This document shows positions 25,416-33,412 of a stretch of DNA of 64,000 nucleotides, piece after piece. Both the position numbers and the translations under genes were made by a program. The stretch comes from Mycobacterium sp. (GTDB lineage: Bacteria; Actinomycetota; Actinomycetes; Mycobacteriales; Mycobacteriaceae), in assembly GCA_016197405.1 (NCBI GenBank), contig JACPVR010000024.1, forward strand, positions 186,001 to 250,000. Direction: 5' to 3'. The notes under the pieces were generated by a model. That model ran no database searches. It was not told the origin of the DNA and worked only from the letters and a program-made list of their open reading frames with translations. Every line of letters begins with the position of its first letter. Position 1 is the first letter of the stretch.

Positions 25416-26282
25416 ATGAACCACGAGTTGTTGGGGTTGGCGTTCGCGGCCGGTCTGGTCGCCGCCCTCAACCCCTGCGGTTTCGCGATGCTGCCCGGTT
25501 ATCTGGCCTTCGTGGTGGGCGACAGCGCCACCGGCAGGCCGGCCGCGGCAGGGCGCGCGGTGCTGGCCACCCTCGCCATGACACTGGGCTTCCTGGCGGT
25601 CTTCGCACTGTTCGGCACCCTGACCCTGTCGGTGGCCTCGACATTGCAGAGCTATCTGCCGATCGTCACCGTCATCGTCGGCGTCGTGCTGATCGGTGTC
25701 GGGGTGGCGCTGCTGCTCGGTAAGCAACTGCATGTACCGACACCCGCTGCGGCGACGAGCGACCGGTGGGCACCGACGGCACGACTGTGGTCGATGCTCG
25801 GCTACGGCGTTGCCTATGCGGTGGCCTCCCTGTCGTGCACCGTGGGCCCGTTCCTGGCGGTCACCGCCGCCGCCGCGCGTGGCTCGGTCACCGACACCGT
25901 CGCGGTGTATCTGGCCTACGCAGGCGGTTTCGGCCTGATCGTTGGGACACTGGCGGTGGCCGCCGCATTCGCCAGTTCGGCACTGGCCACCCGGATGCGC
26001 CGGGTGCTGCCCGTCGTCAACCGCATCGGGGGTGCCCTGGTCGTGGTGATCGGCGCATACGTCGCCTACTACGGCAGTTACGAGCTGCGGTTGTTCCACG
26101 GTTCGGGCGACCCGGCCGACGCGGTGGTCGGCGCGGCGGGTCGGTTGCAGGGCACCCTGGCCGGTTGGGTGCACGCGCACGGCGGCTGGCCGTGGGCGAT
26201 AGCGCTGGTAGTGCTGCTGCTGCTCACCGCGGCGGGCTGGGCGTGGCGGCGGCACCGGAGGTTGGCTAGCATCGCGCCATGA
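25416..26282 (+). CDS. ccdA: CcdA/DsbD-type thiol-redox membrane protein
   Basis: A 288-residue membrane protein with about seven helices. The paired cysteines expected for electron transfer across the membrane are visible in helix 1 (LNPCGFAMLPGYLAF) and helix 4 (SLSCTVGPFLAV). It passes electrons to an exported thioredoxin, here the gene just upstream. M. tuberculosis Rv2877c next to Mpt53 is the counterpart. Its stop overlaps the ATG of the next secreted protein (ATGA). Confidence 0.9.
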   Translation: MNHELLGLAFAAGLVAALNPCGFAMLPGYLAFVVGDSATGRPAAAGRAVLATLAMTLGFLAVFALFGTLTLSVASTLQSYLPIVTVIVGVVLIGVGVALLLGKQLHVPTPAAATSDRWAPTARLWSMLGYGVAYAVASLSCTVGPFLAVTAAAARGSVTDTVAVYLAYAGGFGLIVGTLAVAAAFASSALATRMRRVLPVVNRIGGALVVVIGAYVAYYGSYELRLFHGSGDPADAVVGAAGRLQGTLAGWVHAHGGWPWAIALVVLLLLTAAGWAWRRHRRLASIAP

Positions 26283-26812
26283 CACGCGCCGCGGTGCTAG
26301 CGATCATCGTCGGCGCTATGACGTTCGGAGTGTTTCCCGCAGCCGCGCCCGCGGCAGCCGACCCGCCGTCCGACGCACCGGTGGCCTACCTGATCGGCGC
26401 ATGCTGGGATCCGTCGAAACCCGTCGAGCAGAAGCCGGCGACCATCGTCTACGGCTGCGACTCCTCCAGCGTCATGGTCGATATGACCTGGACGGCGTGG
26501 GACGGCGACGGCGCGCAGGGAACCGGCACCGATGACGCCGTCGAGTGCAAACCGAACTGCGCACAAGGCAGCCGGTTGGCGAACCCGATCATCGTGCACG
26601 CCTGGAACCCGTTGCCGGCCACCGACCTCGGCTGCCCGGCCGATGTGCAGTTCTACAGCGACTACACCGTTGCCTACCCGCAGGGCGTGCCGCCGTGGGT
26701 GCGACCGGGCACCTCGTGGACCGACGGCGTGGACTATGTCTACGTCGACGGCCTGCCCGCGGTGCATTTCTCCGGGCAGCGGCCGTACAGCTGCACCCCG
26801 TTAGCGGGCTGA
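26279..26812 (+). CDS. Secreted protein with several disulfide candidates
   Basis: A 177-residue exported protein with a signal peptide ending near AAA-D (about residue 28) and six cysteines in the mature part. It overlaps the ccdA stop by 4 bases, so it is cotranslated with the oxidative-folding pair; it may be a client of that system. No known domain was recognised. Its 3' end overlaps the convergent DCC gene by 12 bases. Confidence 0.75.
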   Translation: MTRAAVLAIIVGAMTFGVFPAAAPAAADPPSDAPVAYLIGACWDPSKPVEQKPATIVYGCDSSSVMVDMTWTAWDGDGAQGTGTDDAVECKPNCAQGSRLANPIIVHAWNPLPATDLGCPADVQFYSDYTVAYPQGVPPWVRPGTSWTDGVDYVYVDGLPAVHFSGQRPYSCTPLAG

Positions 26813-27187
26813 GCAGGCCGCCGGGTTGGACTCGCAATACGGCGTGGTGCCGGGGAAGCGGTACCGGTGGGCGGCAACCCAGCGGTAGACGGCCTCTTCG
26901 AGCTGCCTGATGCCGGGGAGCCGGTACACCGTGAGCGGCAACCGGGTGCGCAGGGCGACCGCCAGCGCCGCGTTGAACGCCTCGGCAGCCGCGTAGACCT
27001 CACCGGAGGAGTCCAGCCACCACACCGAATGCGCGAGCCGTTCCGCGGGGACACCGAGGCGCTCGGCGGTGCCGGGGCGCTGGTGCGGCTCTACCTGCAG
27101 ATTGCCGTCGCGGTCCAGTTTGCGCAGATTGCCGACCGCGCGTGTGCACATACCGCAGCCGCCGTCGAAGAACAGCACACCGTCCAT
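26801..27187 (-). CDS. DCC-family thiol-disulfide oxidoreductase-like protein
   Basis: A 128-residue DUF393 protein. The family hallmark DxxCxxC is in FFDGGCGMCTRAV at residues 8-14, in a thioredoxin-like fold without a signal peptide. The C-terminal stretch LPLTVYRLPGIRQLEEAVYRWVAAHR (quoted only as landmarks LPGI and YRWVA) is also typical. Reaction unknown. It lies convergent to the secreted-protein gene and divergent to fdxA. The nearness to two other thiol-redox genes is suggestive but its role is not proven. Confidence 0.85.
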   Translation of the reverse strand: MDGVLFFDGGCGMCTRAVGNLRKLDRDGNLQVEPHQRPGTAERLGVPAERLAHSVWWLDSSGEVYAAAEAFNAALAVALRTRLPLTVYRLPGIRQLEEAVYRWVAAHRYRFPGTTPYCESNPAACSAR

Positions 27188-27201
27188 ACCCCCAGTATGC
27201 G

Positions 27202-27215
27202 AGGACCGAGGTCCC
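27202..27215. promoter_or_regulatory. Candidate DosR-like site upstream of fdxA
   Basis: The core GGACCGAGGTCC is a 12-bp inverted repeat with half-sites as in the DosR box (GGGAC...GTCCC); extended to 20 bp it matches about 12 positions. It lies about 60 bases upstream of the fdxA ATG. The M. tuberculosis fdxA gene is hypoxia-induced through DosR, which makes the site plausible but not secure. Confidence 0.35.
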
Positions 27216-27272
27216 CTGAATAGGTGACCTTCGCCGCGCGACGGGCCGGCGTGGGCTACCTACGGTGAAAAC

Positions 27273-27614
27273 ATGACCTATGTGATCGGTTCCGCGTGTG
27301 TGGACGTGGTGGACAAGTCATGCGTGCAGGACTGCCCGGCGGACTGCATCTACGAGGGCAAACACTCCCTCTACATCAACCCCGAGGAATGCGTCGACTG
27401 TGCGGCCTGCGCATTCATCTGCAAGGTCGACGCGATCTACTTCGAGACCGACCTGCCCGAGGATCAGAAGCAGCATCTGGCCGACAACGCCGCCTTCTTC
27501 TCCGAGATACTCCCAGGCCGCGACGCCCCGCTGGGCACACCGGGCGGCGCAACGGAGCTCGGACCGGTCGGCGTGGACACCCCACTGGTCACCGCCATCG
27601 CCGCTTCGCACTGA
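27273..27614 (+). CDS. fdxA: 7Fe ferredoxin FdxA
   Basis: A 113-residue ferredoxin with a [3Fe-4S] and a [4Fe-4S] cluster. Cysteines at 9, 17, 21, 25, 40, 43, 46 and 50 follow the family pattern (CVDVVDKSCVQDCPADC; CVDCAAC). Length and sequence, including the C-terminal DNAAFFSEILPGRDAPLG region, agree with M. tuberculosis FdxA (114 residues). It supplies electrons to oxidoreductases, possibly P450s such as those in this window. A DosR-like palindrome precedes it. Confidence 0.95.
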   Translation: MTYVIGSACVDVVDKSCVQDCPADCIYEGKHSLYINPEECVDCAACAFICKVDAIYFETDLPEDQKQHLADNAAFFSEILPGRDAPLGTPGGATELGPVGVDTPLVTAIAASH

Positions 27615-27767
27615 CTCCAGCGTTCGCGTTTCGGCTCCCGATGCGGTAGAGAAAGGGGTGGTGAGGCCCGCCGGCGACACGTCGGCAGCGCTTCGAGCAC
27701 GGCCTCCCACCCCAGTCCGGCGCCTAGAGCATTTCCGAGGTGCCCGGGCCCGAAGGGAGCTGACTCG

Positions 27768-28949
27768 ATGGATACGGTGCTGGGCTTGGCCGTGAGTGCC
27801 ACCAACGTGCAGAGCGTGCTGGTCGAAGGACGCGATGCCGACGGCGCCACCCTGGAACACGACGATTTCGAGGTGTTCACCGGCGGAGTGTCCGCCGAAC
27901 GGGCATCCGAGCAGGTCGCCGAGGCGGTGCTCAGCATCGCCGAGTCCGGCCATGAGCTGCGCGCGATCGGCGTGACCTGGAGCCATGACGCCGACCTGGA
28001 AGCCTCCCTGGTGCTGGACTCGCTGGCCGGCCTCGGTTTCGCCAATGTGGTGGCCGTGCGGCTACCGCACGCCGCCGAGGCGCTGGCCTGCGGTATCGGT
28101 CGCGTCATGGGCTATCAACGGACCGCGGTCTGCGTCGTCGAACCCGACACCGTCATCCTCTCGCTCGTCGACACCTTCGACGGTGAGGTGCAGACGATCG
28201 TCGAGCGCACCGTCAACAACGACGACGCCCTGGTCGAGTGGGTCACCTCGATATTCGCCAGGGACGACTGGCGACCCGAAGGCCTTTTCGTGGTCGGATC
28301 CGTCGGCGGGCTCGACTCGCTGGCCGCACGATTGGGCGACGAACTGGGCGTACCGGTTTTCGATCCGCCGGAGGCCGAACTGGCGCTGGCACACGGCGCC
28401 GCCCTGGCATCGGCGATCGCGCCGGAAGCCGGCAGTGCGGGCGGCCCGGTCAAACGCCGCGCGTCTCTGGTCGGCCCGCTGACGATGCTCGCCGCGGGTG
28501 CGGTGACCTTCGTGGTGGCGACGACCCTGGTGGTCAGCCCGAGCCTGCTACCGGACCGCGAGACCATCCCGACGGTGCAGCAGCGCGTCGACAACGTCGC
28601 GGTCACCCCGCCGGCACCCAAGGCTGTCGAACCGCCCGCCGCCCCGCCGGTCGCCGAAGTGCCCGAAGCACCGCCCGTCGAGGAACCCGCGGTACAACCC
28701 GCCCAGGAGCTGGCGCCGGTTCCCGCGGCCCCGGTCGAGGAGGAACCGGCCTACGTGCCGCCGGCCGACACCGTCGAGCCGCCCGTGCAATACGACCCCG
28801 CTCCGGCGCCGGCCTATGTGCCGCCACCGGCCGTGGTCGCGCCACCGGCGGTTGTGCCGCCGGTTCAGCAGGTCCCGCAGTACGAACAGCCGCGCCTGCG
28901 GGACCGGATCCTGAGCAAGATCCCCGGCCTCAACCGGCTCGCCAACTAG
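27768..28949 (+). CDS. Mycobacterial DUF7159-type membrane protein with Pro-rich tail
   Basis: A 393-residue protein. Residues of about 1-220 resemble an actin/Hsp70-like nucleotide-binding fold (LGLAVSATNVQSVLVEG start, repeated glycine loops, LALAHGAALASAIA end). A membrane helix follows at about 243-265, then about 110 residues rich in Pro, Ala, Val and Glu, and a basic end. Such proteins are common in mycobacteria with unknown function; the long proline tail would face outside and could span the periplasm. The last 4 bases overlap the convergent CYP125 gene. Confidence 0.8.
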   Translation: MDTVLGLAVSATNVQSVLVEGRDADGATLEHDDFEVFTGGVSAERASEQVAEAVLSIAESGHELRAIGVTWSHDADLEASLVLDSLAGLGFANVVAVRLPHAAEALACGIGRVMGYQRTAVCVVEPDTVILSLVDTFDGEVQTIVERTVNNDDALVEWVTSIFARDDWRPEGLFVVGSVGGLDSLAARLGDELGVPVFDPPEAELALAHGAALASAIAPEAGSAGGPVKRRASLVGPLTMLAAGAVTFVVATTLVVSPSLLPDRETIPTVQQRVDNVAVTPPAPKAVEPPAAPPVAEVPEAPPVEEPAVQPAQELAPVPAAPVEEEPAYVPPADTVEPPVQYDPAPAPAYVPPPAVVAPPAVVPPVQQVPQYEQPRLRDRILSKIPGLNRLAN

Positions 28950-30193
28950 TCCGTTTTTTCGGCGGTGCCGGAGTAGTCGACCTGCCAGTGCTTGATGCCG
29001 TTGAGCCATCCCGACCGCAGCCGTTCCGGGCGACGCACCGAGGTCAGGTCGGGCAGATGGTCGGCGATGGCGTTGAACATCAGGTCGATCGTCATGCGGG
29101 CCAGGTTGGCCCCGACGCAGTAATGCGCGCCCGTCCCGCCGAATCCGACATGCGGATTGGGATCGCGCAGGATGTTGAAGGTGAATGGGTCGTCGAACAC
29201 GTCCTCGTCGAAATTGGCTGAGCGGTAGGACATCACGACCCGCTGACCCTTCTTGATCTGCACGCCGCTGAGTTCGGTGTCGACCAGTGCGGTGCGCTGG
29301 AACGAGGTCACCGGCGTCGCCCACCGCACGATCTCGTCGACCGCGGTCGCCGGACGGCGCTGCTTGTACAGCTCCCACTGGTCGGGGTTTTCGGCCATCG
29401 CGATCATGCCGTGGGTTATCGAGTTGCGGGTGGTTTCATTTCCCGCGACAGCAAGCAGCACCATGAAGAAACCGAACTCGTCGTCGGAGAGTTTGTGCCC
29501 GTCGACATCGGCCTCGATGAGTTTGGTGACGATGTCCTCGCCCGGATTCTCCGCGCGGATGGCGGCCAGATGCATGGCATACATGATGAGTTCTGTTGCG
29601 GCACTGCGGTTGTCGTAGTGCGCGAACTCCGGATCGTCGTCGCTGACCATCTGGTTGGACCAGTCGAAGATCTTCTTGCGATCCTCCAGCGGAATTCCGA
29701 TGAGACCGGCAATGGCCTGCAGGGGCAGCTCACAGGACACCTGCTCGACGAAATCGCCCGAGCCGGACGCGGCGGCGGCCTTGGCGATGTTCTGGGCCCG
29801 CTCGTTGAGGTCGGCGCGCAGCCGTTCGACGGCGCGCGGTGTGAAACCACGCGAGATGATCTTGCGCAGATGGGTGTGGTGCGGTGCGTCCATGTTGAGC
29901 AGCACCAGCTTGCCCGTCTCCAGCTGTTCGACGGTCGAGCCCTCCGGGTAGCGGGGGAGCGCCGTCTTCTCCAGGCTGGAGTAGATATCGCTGCGTTTGG
30001 AGATCTCCTTGACGTCCTTGTGCTTGGTCGCCATCCAGTAGCCACCGTCGCAGAAGCCGCTGTCCGGTGGTTGGGCGTTCCACCAGATGGGCGCCGACCG
30101 ACGCAGCGCACTGAGTTCTTCGACCGGCAACCGCTGCAGATTGAGGTCTGGGTCGGTGAAATCGAAGCCGGGCGGCAGGACGGGAGCAGACAT
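28946..30193 (-). CDS. cyp125: Cytochrome P450, CYP125 family (steroid C26 hydroxylase)
   Basis: A 415-residue P450. LPPGFDFTDPDLNLQRLPVEE, APIWWNAQ, VEQVSCELPLQAIAGLIGIP, VIVRWATPVT-like and RSGWLNGIKHWQVDY are close to M. tuberculosis CYP125A1, which oxidises the cholesterol side chain at C26/C27. The haem ligand is Cys359 in GGTGAHYCVGANLARMTI; the I-helix is VAGNETTRNSI. It is shorter at the N-terminus than CYP125A1 and not beside the main cholesterol cluster, so it may be the second CYP125 (A4-like) known in fast growers. A near-perfect KstR-type element lies 116 bases upstream. Confidence 0.93.
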   Translation of the reverse strand: MSAPVLPPGFDFTDPDLNLQRLPVEELSALRRSAPIWWNAQPPDSGFCDGGYWMATKHKDVKEISKRSDIYSSLEKTALPRYPEGSTVEQLETGKLVLLNMDAPHHTHLRKIISRGFTPRAVERLRADLNERAQNIAKAAAASGSGDFVEQVSCELPLQAIAGLIGIPLEDRKKIFDWSNQMVSDDDPEFAHYDNRSAATELIMYAMHLAAIRAENPGEDIVTKLIEADVDGHKLSDDEFGFFMVLLAVAGNETTRNSITHGMIAMAENPDQWELYKQRRPATAVDEIVRWATPVTSFQRTALVDTELSGVQIKKGQRVVMSYRSANFDEDVFDDPFTFNILRDPNPHVGFGGTGAHYCVGANLARMTIDLMFNAIADHLPDLTSVRRPERLRSGWLNGIKHWQVDYSGTAEKTD

Positions 30194-30308
30194 CAGGCGG
30201 AAGCCTCCTTGGACAACGGGTTCTTATGGGCGTCGGGGCCTACAAGAATTGGTACACCGCTGTTCGGCGCGTTGTGGCGGGTTCAGGAAACCTCGTCCGG
30301 TGCGAAAC

Positions 30309-30322
30309 TGAAACGTGTTCCG
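30309..30322. promoter_or_regulatory. KstR-type element (one mismatch) between CYP125 and a secreted protein gene
   Basis: TGAAACGTGTTCCG fits TNNAACNNGTTNNA except for the last base. It sits within a 19-base stretch (30302-30320) identical to one upstream of the nitronate monooxygenase. It is 116 bases upstream of CYP125 and 68 bases upstream of the divergent gene. Confidence 0.5.
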
Positions 30323-30389
30323 ATGGCATCGCGGGTGGTCCCGTAAGCCCCTCGTGTAACAGATTGCGGCCGCAGACGAAAGCACAGTC

Positions 30390-30833
30390 ATGGTGCGCAT
30401 CACTACTCGTAGGACAGTCTGGTCGGCCACACTGGGCGCGACCGCGATGTTGATGCTGGCGGCTCCGGCACTTGCCGACCCCAGTGACCCGGCCCCGGCA
30501 CTGCCGGGTCCCGACCCCACCCAACCGGTCCAGGTGCTCGCGACGGGCCAGTCGGTGCCGCAGGCGGCACCCGTTCCGCACCTGAGCAGCCCGGACAATC
30601 TCCCGCCGGGAACCAGTGAGACCCCGACCGAGTCGGGCCACCGGTTGTCCTACCTGCGGGATCTGTGGCACGCCGTGCAGACGCAGGAGGTCAGCGGCGG
30701 CGACGCCCTGTTACTGCTGACGCAGCGCCCGATGGATGCCGATGCCGTGTCGCCCAACGGTCTGCCGTCCGGCCCGCAGCCGATACCGCCGGCCGATCCG
30801 CTGGTCCCGGCGCCGCCGGCCCCGTCGACTTAG
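30390..30833 (+). CDS. Secreted Pro/Ala-rich protein
   Basis: A 147-residue exported protein with a signal peptide (cleavage near ALA-D, about residue 30) and a mature part rich in Pro, Ala and Asp. A short conserved-looking segment, SGHRLSYLRDLWHAVQTQEVSG, is more ordered (positions about 82-104). Its place between CYP125 and the nitronate monooxygenase resembles M. tuberculosis Rv1891, but I cannot confirm homology. The gene is divergent from CYP125; a KstR-type element lies between. Confidence 0.7.
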   Translation: MVRITTRRTVWSATLGATAMLMLAAPALADPSDPAPALPGPDPTQPVQVLATGQSVPQAAPVPHLSSPDNLPPGTSETPTESGHRLSYLRDLWHAVQTQEVSGGDALLLLTQRPMDADAVSPNGLPSGPQPIPPADPLVPAPPAPST

Positions 30834-30834
30834 G

Positions 30835-31533
30835 TCAGCCCCAGGACCGCGGCGCCGCGGGCAGCGTGCTCGTCGGTGTCGCGGTGGACGTGGACGTAGG
30901 CACGGTGGTGGACGTCGGCGCGGTGGTGGACGTCGTGCTGGTGGTCTCCGAGGACGACTGCGGTTCGTAGAAGTCGATCCAGGTGTCGCGGTAGATGACC
31001 TTGCCCTCGGAGACGACGGTCAGTTCCGAGGGCTCGACGGTGTAGGTGGAACCTTCTGCGGTGGCCTGGTATCCGGTGTCGGTGGCCTCGGCGTCGGCCT
31101 GCAGTGCGGCGCCGTCGCTGACCCGCACCCCGAAGTATCGGTACCCGCCGTCGCTGGTGGAACAGATCACCACCTTGGACCGCTGCGTGCGGCCTATCGC
31201 GACGGCCTTCTGCCCTTCGTCGCAGCGCGCCGACGAGTTGATGTACCCGCGGCTGTCGGTGGCGTAATCGCCACTGGGCTCGGTGCTGGTAGGCGCAGCA
31301 GAAGTCGCAGGAGACGTCGAAGTAACCGTCGTGGTGGTGGTGCTCGTCGCTGCGGAGCTGCTCGGCGCCGTCGCGGTGACGGTTGCGGTCACGGTGGTCG
31401 TCTCCGGCGCCGCACCGGCCACGGATATCCCCGGCGGAGTGCCTGGCCTGCCCATCACACCGGCGAAGAGCACCACGGTCGCGAGCAGCGCCCCGAGTCC
31501 GGTCAGTGCCAGCAGATTGCGACGCGACAACAT
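30835..31533 (-). CDS. Membrane-anchored or secreted Ser/Thr-rich protein
   Basis: A 232-residue protein: basic N-terminus, one hydrophobic helix (about 8-28), a Thr/Ser/Ala-rich stretch (about 44-88), a globular part (about 90-195) with two cysteines, and a second Thr/Ser/Pro-rich C-terminal tail. The Thr/Pro-rich tracts are the usual targets of mycobacterial protein O-mannosylation. The globular part is not recognised. ATG 31533 starts with MLSRRN, and it converges on the secreted-protein gene with one base between stops. Confidence 0.72.
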   Translation of the reverse strand: MLSRRNLLALTGLGALLATVVLFAGVMGRPGTPPGISVAGAAPETTTVTATVTATAPSSSAATSTTTTTVTSTSPATSAAPTSTEPSGDYATDSRGYINSSARCDEGQKAVAIGRTQRSKVVICSTSDGGYRYFGVRVSDGAALQADAEATDTGYQATAEGSTYTVEPSELTVVSEGKVIYRDTWIDFYEPQSSSETTSTTSTTAPTSTTVPTSTSTATPTSTLPAAPRSWG

Positions 31534-31718
31534 GGGGATCGTCTCCTCGGGGACGGACGGACCGGCGAGACCCGGCTAGCCATTAGGAAACCACCCTGAG
31601 CAGCAATTTCGGTGTTAGGCGCCCCGCGTTTCGCCGAAAAGATCCGACCCACCCAGTAGGCTCACCAGCCAGGGCGGCCGGGGACGCCGATCAGCATTCG
31701 TCGAGGCGAGGGTGGGAC

Positions 31719-32105
31719 ATGATTCGGGTTCTTGGCGTCGTGGCGGCGATCGGCACGATCGCGGGCAGCGCACTGGGTTCGGCACCGGCCGCCGGCGCCG
31801 ACACACCGCAGTATGCCGACGTACCGGGAATGGCCTATGACGTGCAGCTGAGCACCGCGTGCTACAGCTGGGAACGTTTCATCTTCGGACGTGGCGTCGG
31901 TGGCCAGACCTATGCCTGCCACTACATCCCGAACCAGACACCGTTCGTCGATCACGGCTTCTGGGTCTGGTCGTCACCGCTGTACGGCGTGCAGACCATC
32001 GGTGCGCCCTGCCCCACCAATCGTGGTGCGGCAGCGCAGACACCCGATGGACTGCCCCTGGAATGCGCCGGCCCGAAGGGCTGGCAACAGGAGTTCTACG
32101 CCTAG
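31719..32105 (+). CDS. Secreted protein, unknown function
   Basis: A 128-residue exported protein with a signal peptide ending at AGA-D (about residue 28) and a mature part of about 100 residues, rich in aromatic residues (YSWERFIFGRG, HGFWVWSSPLYG) with four cysteines. GAGGGTGGG precedes the ATG. It resembles mycobacterial exported proteins of the Rv-secreted 'hypothetical' type, but no function is recognised. The 185 bases upstream hold no other gene. Confidence 0.72.
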   Translation: MIRVLGVVAAIGTIAGSALGSAPAAGADTPQYADVPGMAYDVQLSTACYSWERFIFGRGVGGQTYACHYIPNQTPFVDHGFWVWSSPLYGVQTIGAPCPTNRGAAAQTPDGLPLECAGPKGWQQEFYA

Positions 32106-32163
32106 CCGAGTCGACGATGCCCCGAAGAACGATGCCCCGAGGAACGCGGCAGTTCGATCAGCC

Positions 32164-33297
32164 TCAGACGCTCGCGGCTTCGTTCAGTTCGTTGAGCGTC
32201 GTGGTGGCTTCCAGGTACTCCTGCACCCAGCGCTCGATGACCGCCGAGGTCTTCTCCACCTTCTTGAACTGCCCGACCACCTGGCCGACGGGGTTGAACG
32301 CGACGTCGACGGTCTCGTCGGGGTACTTGTGGGTGGCCGCCACCGCGAGCCCGGAAACCATGAACTGCAAGGGCATTCCGAGCGGTTTGGGGTTGGCCGG
32401 GTCCTCCCAGGCGTCGGTCCAGTCGTTCTTGAGCATGCGGGCCGGCTTGCCGGTGAACGAACGGCTGCGCACGGTGTCGCGGCTGCCGGCGTTGATGTAG
32501 GCCTGCTGCTGCACGGGAGTGTTCTCGGCCTCTTCGACCATGAGCCACTGCGATCCGGTCCAGGCGCCCTGGGCGCCCAGCGCCAGCGCCGCGGCGATCT
32601 GCTGGCCGCTGCCGATACCGCCGGCGGCCAGCACCGGAACCGGGGCGACCTCCTTGACGACCTGCGGCCACAACACGATCGACCCGACCTCACCGGAGTG
32701 ACCGCCGGCCTCGCCGCCCTGGGCGATGATGATGTCGACACCGGCGTCGGCATGCTTGCGGGCCTGGCTCGGCGATCCGCACAACGCGGCGACCTTGCGA
32801 CCCTCGGCGTGGATGTGCTCGATCATGTCGGCGGGGGGAGTGCCCAGCGCGTTGGCGATCAGCGTCATCTTCGGATGTTTGAGCGCGACCTCGACCTGCG
32901 GGGTGGCGGTCGCCTCGGTCCAGCCCAGCAGCCGCAACGTGTTCTCGTTGTCCTCGGCGGTCAGCGGCACGCCATGGTCGATCAGGATCTTCTTGGCGAA
33001 GTCGAGGTGTTCCTGCGGCACCATGTCGGCGAGCATCTTGCCCAGCTCGTCGGCCGACAGGTCGGTGTCCATACCCTCGTACTTGTTGGGGATGACGATG
33101 TCGACACCGTAGGTGTGGTCGCCGATGTTCTCGTCGATCCAGTTCAGCTCGATCTCGAGCTGTTCGGGGGTGAAGCCGACGGCGCCGAGCACACCGAAGC
33201 CGCCGGCCTTGCTGACGGCGACGACGACGTCGCGGCAATGGGTGAAGGCGAAGATGGGGAACTCGATTCCCAGCTGGTCGCACAGGGGAGTATGCAT
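32164..33297 (-). CDS. Nitronate monooxygenase-like flavoprotein
   Basis: A 377-residue FMN-binding TIM barrel of the nitropropane dioxygenase / nitronate monooxygenase family. Visible features: N-terminal FPIFAFTHCRDVVVAVSKAGGFGVLG, the FMN-site GGEAGGHSG with the His used in catalysis, and the phosphate-binding VLAAGGIGSGQQIAAALALGA. Length and place correspond to M. tuberculosis Rv1894c. The family oxidises nitronates, but several relatives reduce or isomerise enoyl compounds. A perfect KstR-type box 32 bases upstream points to steroid catabolism. Confidence 0.9.
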   Translation of the reverse strand: MHTPLCDQLGIEFPIFAFTHCRDVVVAVSKAGGFGVLGAVGFTPEQLEIELNWIDENIGDHTYGVDIVIPNKYEGMDTDLSADELGKMLADMVPQEHLDFAKKILIDHGVPLTAEDNENTLRLLGWTEATATPQVEVALKHPKMTLIANALGTPPADMIEHIHAEGRKVAALCGSPSQARKHADAGVDIIIAQGGEAGGHSGEVGSIVLWPQVVKEVAPVPVLAAGGIGSGQQIAAALALGAQGAWTGSQWLMVEEAENTPVQQQAYINAGSRDTVRSRSFTGKPARMLKNDWTDAWEDPANPKPLGMPLQFMVSGLAVAATHKYPDETVDVAFNPVGQVVGQFKKVEKTSAVIERWVQEYLEATTTLNELNEAASV

Positions 33298-33328
33298 AGC
33301 CTGCTCCTAGTGGGGCGATAGGCGAAAC

Positions 33329-33342
33329 TGAAACGTGTTCTA
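33329..33342. promoter_or_regulatory. KstR-type operator upstream of the nitronate monooxygenase
   Basis: TGAAACGTGTTCTA fits all fixed positions of TNNAACNNGTTNNA, and its flanks extend it to an imperfect 22-bp palindrome (33325-33346, AAACT...AGTTT). It ends 32 bases before the monooxygenase ATG. It shares 19 identical bases (33322-33340) with the site near CYP125. Confidence 0.72.
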
Positions 33343-33412
33343 GTTTAGCCCAGCGCACCGCCGCGCTGTCACTCGATCCGATATCTCGTAAGGTGGCCGG
33401 GGTTACCAGGGA

